Source: an uncultured Parvularculaceae bacterium (GTDB lineage Bacteria > Pseudomonadota > Alphaproteobacteria > Caulobacterales > Parvularculaceae). Taken from it: 9,830 bases of DNA. Under the pieces are notes generated by a model. It made no database searches, was not told the DNA's origin, and saw nothing but the letters and a program-made list of their open reading frames with translations. Of the stretch, positions 6,644-9,830 are shown in pieces. The position numbers were made by a program, and so were the translations under genes. The stretch lies in contig CAMYNO010000224.1 in NCBI GenBank assembly GCA_947259815.1, positions 1-9,830 of the forward strand, written 5' to 3'. Numbering within the stretch: position 1 is the stretch's first letter; every line of letters begins with the position of its first letter.

Positions 6644-7951
6644 ATGGCCGCAAGTTTTGAGTTGCTTGTTATCGGCGATGATGCGCCGAGCCTTGTTGCG
6701 GCGGCGGCGGCCGCGGCAAGCGGCGCAACGACGGCGCTGGCGCCAGCCGGCGCTTCAACCCATGTTGGACCGTCGGTCTGTGATATTCCGAACTTTGTCT
6801 GGCAGCGTCTTAATCTTCAGGAATTCGGACTGGAGCTTGAGCCGGTGTCGGCGCGCGTCACATTGCTCGAAGGTGGCAAGAGCACGACAACGCATCGCAC
6901 GGTTCCCGATAGCGTCGAAGCGCTGCGTGAATGCGATGAAGATAACGCGATGCTCTGGCCGTCGCTTTGTGAGGATATGCAAGCGCTTGGCGAGGCCGGT
7001 TTTTCAATCGACGCCGATGGCGCCGCGCCGGATGCGCTATACGACCTCAACGACTTGCGAAAGCTTGCCAATCTCGGGCGGCTTGCGGGCGCGAGCGATG
7101 AACTGATTGACGATTACGTCAATGGCGGCCCGTTGAATGCGCATATTCACGCCCACGCCCTTGCGCCCTTTGGGCTGGACGGGGCCGAAGCGGGTTCCGC
7201 TGCGGCGCTGCCGGAATTTTTCGATGATGACGCCTGGCGCGTTCGCGCGAAGTCCGGGACGCGTTCGATCATCGGCGCGCTGCGAAAGGCGTGTGAGCAT
7301 TACGGCGTATCGTCCACGACGGCGGGCGTTCGTCAGGCCCAGGCGGATGGGGCGAGGCACAATGCAATTTTGTTCGATGATGGCGAGAAAGTCCGCTCAC
7401 GCCGTATAATGTTTGCAAGTCCCGAAGCGGCCGAGGCTGCCGGTTACGCATTGTCAGGGCGCAACGCGCCGCTGAATGCCGCGCGGGCGGTGATGCGGAT
7501 AAAACTGCGCGACAGGATCGATCCGCCACACAGCGATAACCGTGCGCTGTTCCAGATCATCGACGGCGTCGATGATTTGAAGGCTGCGCGCCGCAATGCG
7601 CTTGACGGGCGTATCTGTGAGAAGTTGCCCATCGGTTTTGAGTTCACGGACAAGGGCGATATAATTGCGCATACTGCCTATATTCCGAAAAAATTACAGG
7701 AAGAGGGGGAGTGGCGCCCCTGGACCGGTCAGGACCGGCAGGTGCTCTCCACGATCATGCTGAGCCGGTTGTCGAGCCGCATTGACGGCTTGCACGAAAA
7801 AATTCGCAAGACCGATCTTAAAGTGCTCGACAGTGCCGATGTCGTTGACGGGAAATTTTCCGCTGCACGCAATGTTTATCTCCAGCCAAAACGGCACAAT
7901 GCTGTCGCCGCCGCCGTGCGCTTAGTTGATGAGGCGCTCGCGGATGAGTGA
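6644..7951 (+). CDS. Degenerate FAD-dependent oxidoreductase-like protein (PYROXD2/phytoene-desaturase fold, FAD motifs eroded)
   Basis: This 435-residue protein begins with a hydrophobic beta strand and Ala-rich helix (ELLVIGDDAPSLVAAAAAA, 6-24), the shape of a Rossmann beta-alpha-beta unit. The GxGxxG glycines are lost except G11. Its second half is colinear with the next protein: a substrate/FAD-fold segment at about 200-260, an ARAVMRIKLRDR strand near 280-290, a DGVDDLKAARRNALDGR helix near 307-323, and an NVYLQPKRHNAVAAAVRLVDEAL end. In the next protein that last stretch is a glycine-rich FAD-binding motif; here the glycines are gone. It is also about 85 residues shorter. I infer a paralog that no longer binds FAD normally, perhaps a structural partner of the next gene product. 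ATG 6644 follows glnE by 7 bases and lacks a clear ribosome binding site, so reinitiation after glnE is possible. The open frame is intact, so it is not called a pseudogene. Its function is unknown. Confidence 0.7.
   Translation: MAASFELLVIGDDAPSLVAAAAAAASGATTALAPAGASTHVGPSVCDIPNFVWQRLNLQEFGLELEPVSARVTLLEGGKSTTTHRTVPDSVEALRECDEDNAMLWPSLCEDMQALGEAGFSIDADGAAPDALYDLNDLRKLANLGRLAGASDELIDDYVNGGPLNAHIHAHALAPFGLDGAEAGSAAALPEFFDDDAWRVRAKSGTRSIIGALRKACEHYGVSSTTAGVRQAQADGARHNAILFDDGEKVRSRRIMFASPEAAEAAGYALSGRNAPLNAARAVMRIKLRDRIDPPHSDNRALFQIIDGVDDLKAARRNALDGRICEKLPIGFEFTDKGDIIAHTAYIPKKLQEEGEWRPWTGQDRQVLSTIMLSRLSSRIDGLHEKIRKTDLKVLDSADVVDGKFSAARNVYLQPKRHNAVAAAVRLVDEALADE
7931..7934 (+). promoter_or_regulatory. 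Ribosome binding site for the second oxidoreductase
   Basis: GAGG lies 9 bases before ATG 7944, inside the end of the upstream gene. It supports that start over the in-frame TTG 7926 and ATG 7929, which lie ahead of the site. Confidence 0.55.
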
Positions 7952-9506
7952 GACGCCAAACCAGACCGGCGTCGCGCGCATAGAAGGCGGCGTTGACGCT
8001 ATTGTCGTCGGCAGTGCGCCGGACGGCCTCGCCGCCGCCGCCTATCTCGCCCGCGCGGGGCTCAAAACTGTTGTCCTCGAAGCGTCCGCCGAAATCGGCG
8101 CGCCGTTCCGAAGTGAAGCGATGCATGCGGATGACGGCTCGCTTGATGGCGAGCATTTGTTTCACGCGCTTGACCCGCAGATGATCGACGATCTCGACCT
8201 CTACAGTTGCGGGCTTGCCTATGTCGCGCGCCGTATGGGCACGCATTATTATTTCGCAGACGGAAAATCACTATCGCTCAGCGGTGATTTGCGCGCGGCG
8301 GCGAGCGGCGCCGAGCCTGAGGGCGATGCATTCGCCGTATTCATAACGGATATGTTCGAGGCGGCGGCGTTGCTACGCCCGTTACTGATCGGCGCGCCCG
8401 GCGCCAACAAAGGTTTCTCGGCCGCGTTGAAAGCAGCGCCGCCTCGTGTCGCGGAGCGTATCCATCGCTGGATGTCGCAATCGGCCGATCAGACAGTCGC
8501 TGAATATTTTTCCGACGGCGCCATGCGCACGGCCATGACAGCGGAAGCGGCGTTTCGCAACGGCGTTCCCCCGCATGAGCCGATGAGTTTTTCGCAATTG
8601 CTGACGCGCTGGGCCGGGGAAACATCCGGGCTTCAGGGGGCTGTTGGCCTGGCCAAGGGCGGCGCGGGCATTCTTGTCGACGCCCTGCGCCGTGCGGCGC
8701 AAAAAATGAATGTTGAGTTTCGAACGCTCAGCCCCGTTGCGAAAATCCTGATTGAAAAAGACTGCGCGGCGGGGGTGGAACTGGCCACCGGCAACCAGCT
8801 GCGCGCGCCCATCGTGATATCGGCGCTGGACGCTCAAACGAGCTTCATGAAGCTGATTGGTCCGGCTTCCCTCGACCGGGCGTTTCAGCAGACGATTACA
8901 ATGCGCAAACCGGCAATCGCGCCTGCGCATCTTATTTTCGACCTGACGCGTCCGTCAGGCGATGAGGCGCCGTTCGAATCGCCAACCAGCCGGTTGTTCT
9001 TTGCCCCGGACCCTCAACAGCTTCGCAAAGCTTTCGTTGCGGCGGCGCGCGGCGATGTGCCAGAACACAGGATCGTGGAAGCGGTCTTCATCGACGCGTT
9101 CGATGAAGACACTCATTCGGAAACTGAACGGCTTTCCGTCATCGCTCATCCAATGCCAAACGACGGCGCATTGGATGACAAGGCGCGAGATGCGTTGCGG
9201 CAAACCGTCATTGCTGCAATCGAACATTTTGATCCCGATATTGCCGAGCGCATAAAATCAACGCGATTTGCAACCGCGTTCGATCTTGCTGCGCCCACCG
9301 GCGCGCCGGCAAGCGCCTTTTCGGCGGCGGAGGGCGTATACAGACAAATTGCGCGCGCCGCCTACGCAACGTCGGCCGGTTCGATTAGCGGTTTGTATTT
9401 CTGCGGGGCCGAGGCGCAGATCGGTTATGGCGCAAACGGCGCCGCCGGGCGCAACGCCGCGCAGGCCGCGCTGCGCAAAACCGTGAGGGCGGGGGCGGCG
9501 GCATGA
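7944..9506 (+). CDS. NAD(P)/FAD-dependent oxidoreductase, phytoene desaturase/PYROXD2-like
   Basis: This 520-residue flavoprotein belongs to the COG1233-type amine-oxidase/phytoene-desaturase superfamily. The N-terminal Rossmann unit (18-46) reads AIVVGSAPDGLAAAAYLARAG and ends in E46, the residue expected to bind the FAD ribose. The central glycine of GxGxxG is alanine here (GSAPDG, 23-28). A KGGAGILVDALRRAA segment (238-252) and ISALDAQTSF (292-301) match the family's middle region. The C-terminal FAD-binding block GLYFCGAEAQIGYGANGAAG (483-502), followed by RNAAQAAL, is well preserved. No signal peptide is seen, so it is probably cytosolic. Carotenoid synthesis is unlikely, since no crt genes are near. 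The start at ATG 7944 overlaps the previous gene by 8 bases, and the stop shares ATGA with the next gene. The substrate is unknown; the GcvT-like neighbour suggests an amine or methylated compound (inference). Confidence 0.82.
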   Translation: MSETPNQTGVARIEGGVDAIVVGSAPDGLAAAAYLARAGLKTVVLEASAEIGAPFRSEAMHADDGSLDGEHLFHALDPQMIDDLDLYSCGLAYVARRMGTHYYFADGKSLSLSGDLRAAASGAEPEGDAFAVFITDMFEAAALLRPLLIGAPGANKGFSAALKAAPPRVAERIHRWMSQSADQTVAEYFSDGAMRTAMTAEAAFRNGVPPHEPMSFSQLLTRWAGETSGLQGAVGLAKGGAGILVDALRRAAQKMNVEFRTLSPVAKILIEKDCAAGVELATGNQLRAPIVISALDAQTSFMKLIGPASLDRAFQQTITMRKPAIAPAHLIFDLTRPSGDEAPFESPTSRLFFAPDPQQLRKAFVAAARGDVPEHRIVEAVFIDAFDEDTHSETERLSVIAHPMPNDGALDDKARDALRQTVIAAIEHFDPDIAERIKSTRFATAFDLAAPTGAPASAFSAAEGVYRQIARAAYATSAGSISGLYFCGAEAQIGYGANGAAGRNAAQAALRKTVRAGAAA

Positions 9507-9830
9507 TTTTTCCGGTCGATGACAGGCTGGCTGAACGCCCGGCGCCGACGCCGCTTTACGCCGCAGCGGCCTCCGTCAGTACCGCCAATATCTGGACGTC
9601 GATCAACGGCTATGCGGCGGCGCGTGTGTTCGACACCGTTGATGCGGAATACGCCGCCGCGAAGGAAGGCGCCGTGATCGCCGATTTCGGGCCCTTGTCG
9701 CGATATGCAGTACGCGGAAAGGATGCGGCAGTTTTGTTGTCGCGCGTGGCGACCGCGCCGGCATTGAGTCTTTCGGTTGGTGAAAGCGCGCGCGGGTTGT
9801 TGCTTGACGATGATGGCGGCGTGGTCGATC
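9503..9830 (+). CDS. GcvT/aminomethyltransferase-family protein (5' part, runs off the window)
   Basis: The first 109 codons are present and the frame is open to the right edge. Residues 16-36 (TPLYAAAASVSTANIWTSING) and EYAAAKEGAVIADFGPLSRY (49-68), followed by VRGKDAAVLLSRV, match the start of the folate-binding GcvT fold. In that fold an EY..hRe...hhD.SpL.k..V.G.DA pattern is typical. The end LLLDDDGGVVD corresponds to the strand before the folate-site residues, which lie outside the window. The family includes glycine-cleavage T protein, DMSP demethylase DmdA and the C-terminal domains of sarcosine/dimethylglycine dehydrogenases; these cannot be told apart from this fragment. The ATG overlaps the upstream stop (ATGA), showing translational coupling to the FAD oxidoreductase. 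No gcvH or gcvP is visible, so a classical gcv operon is not supported within the window. Confidence 0.8.
   Translation, partial: MIFPVDDRLAERPAPTPLYAAAASVSTANIWTSINGYAAARVFDTVDAEYAAAKEGAVIADFGPLSRYAVRGKDAAVLLSRVATAPALSLSVGESARGLLLDDDGGVVD

Noticed and set aside
6525..7106. 193-codon plus-strand frame across the glnE/oxidoreductase junction
   Set aside because: It overlaps both real genes in another frame and is a run of Arg, Ala and Ser without motif; it is a shadow frame.
7944..9506. Carotenoid biosynthesis (crtI) assignment for the FAD oxidoreductase
   Set aside because: Family resemblance alone would allow it, but no crtB, crtE or crtY is nearby, and the coupled neighbours point elsewhere.

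Overview
The window looks like chromosomal DNA of a GC-rich alphaproteobacterium. The evidence is the gene families present, alanine-rich proteins dense in GCG and GCC codons, and an htrA/degP - two-component system - glnE order that I recall from other alphaproteobacteria. The sequence alone does not settle the family; a Parvularculaceae- or Hyphomonadaceae-like lineage is only a guess. All eight genes lie on the + strand, packing is tight, and I see no mobile element, tRNA, rRNA or CRISPR array.

Region 1 (1-3226) is an envelope-stress type locus. It holds the 3' part of a Do/DegP-type periplasmic serine protease (catalytic Ser motif plus two PDZ domains), then an OmpR-family response regulator, then a two-TM HAMP sensor histidine kinase. 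The kinase overlaps the regulator by 4 bases and probably starts at TTG. A strong intrinsic terminator (3203-3226) closes the block.

Region 2 (3227-3681) is a single small gene for an HU-family nucleoid protein. It has its own strong ribosome binding site and is insulated by a terminator on each side. A perfect TATAAT lies just before the second terminator and may belong to the next transcription unit.

Region 3 (3727-9830, running off the right edge) begins with glnE, the bifunctional glutamine synthetase adenylyltransferase/adenylyl-removing enzyme. It is followed at spacings of 7, -8 and -4 bases by a degenerate FAD-oxidoreductase-like protein, a more intact phytoene-desaturase/PYROXD2-like FAD oxidoreductase, and the start of a GcvT/aminomethyltransferase-family protein. 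The last three form a translationally coupled set.

The most interesting part is this last module. Two colinear paralogous flavoprotein-like genes sit side by side, and the first has lost both the Rossmann glycines and the C-terminal FAD-binding glycine cluster. They are coupled to a folate-type aminomethyltransferase and placed directly behind a nitrogen-regulation enzyme. A heteromeric amine- or one-carbon-oxidising system made of a catalytic and a non-catalytic flavoprotein-fold subunit plus a GcvT-like partner is a plausible but untested reading.
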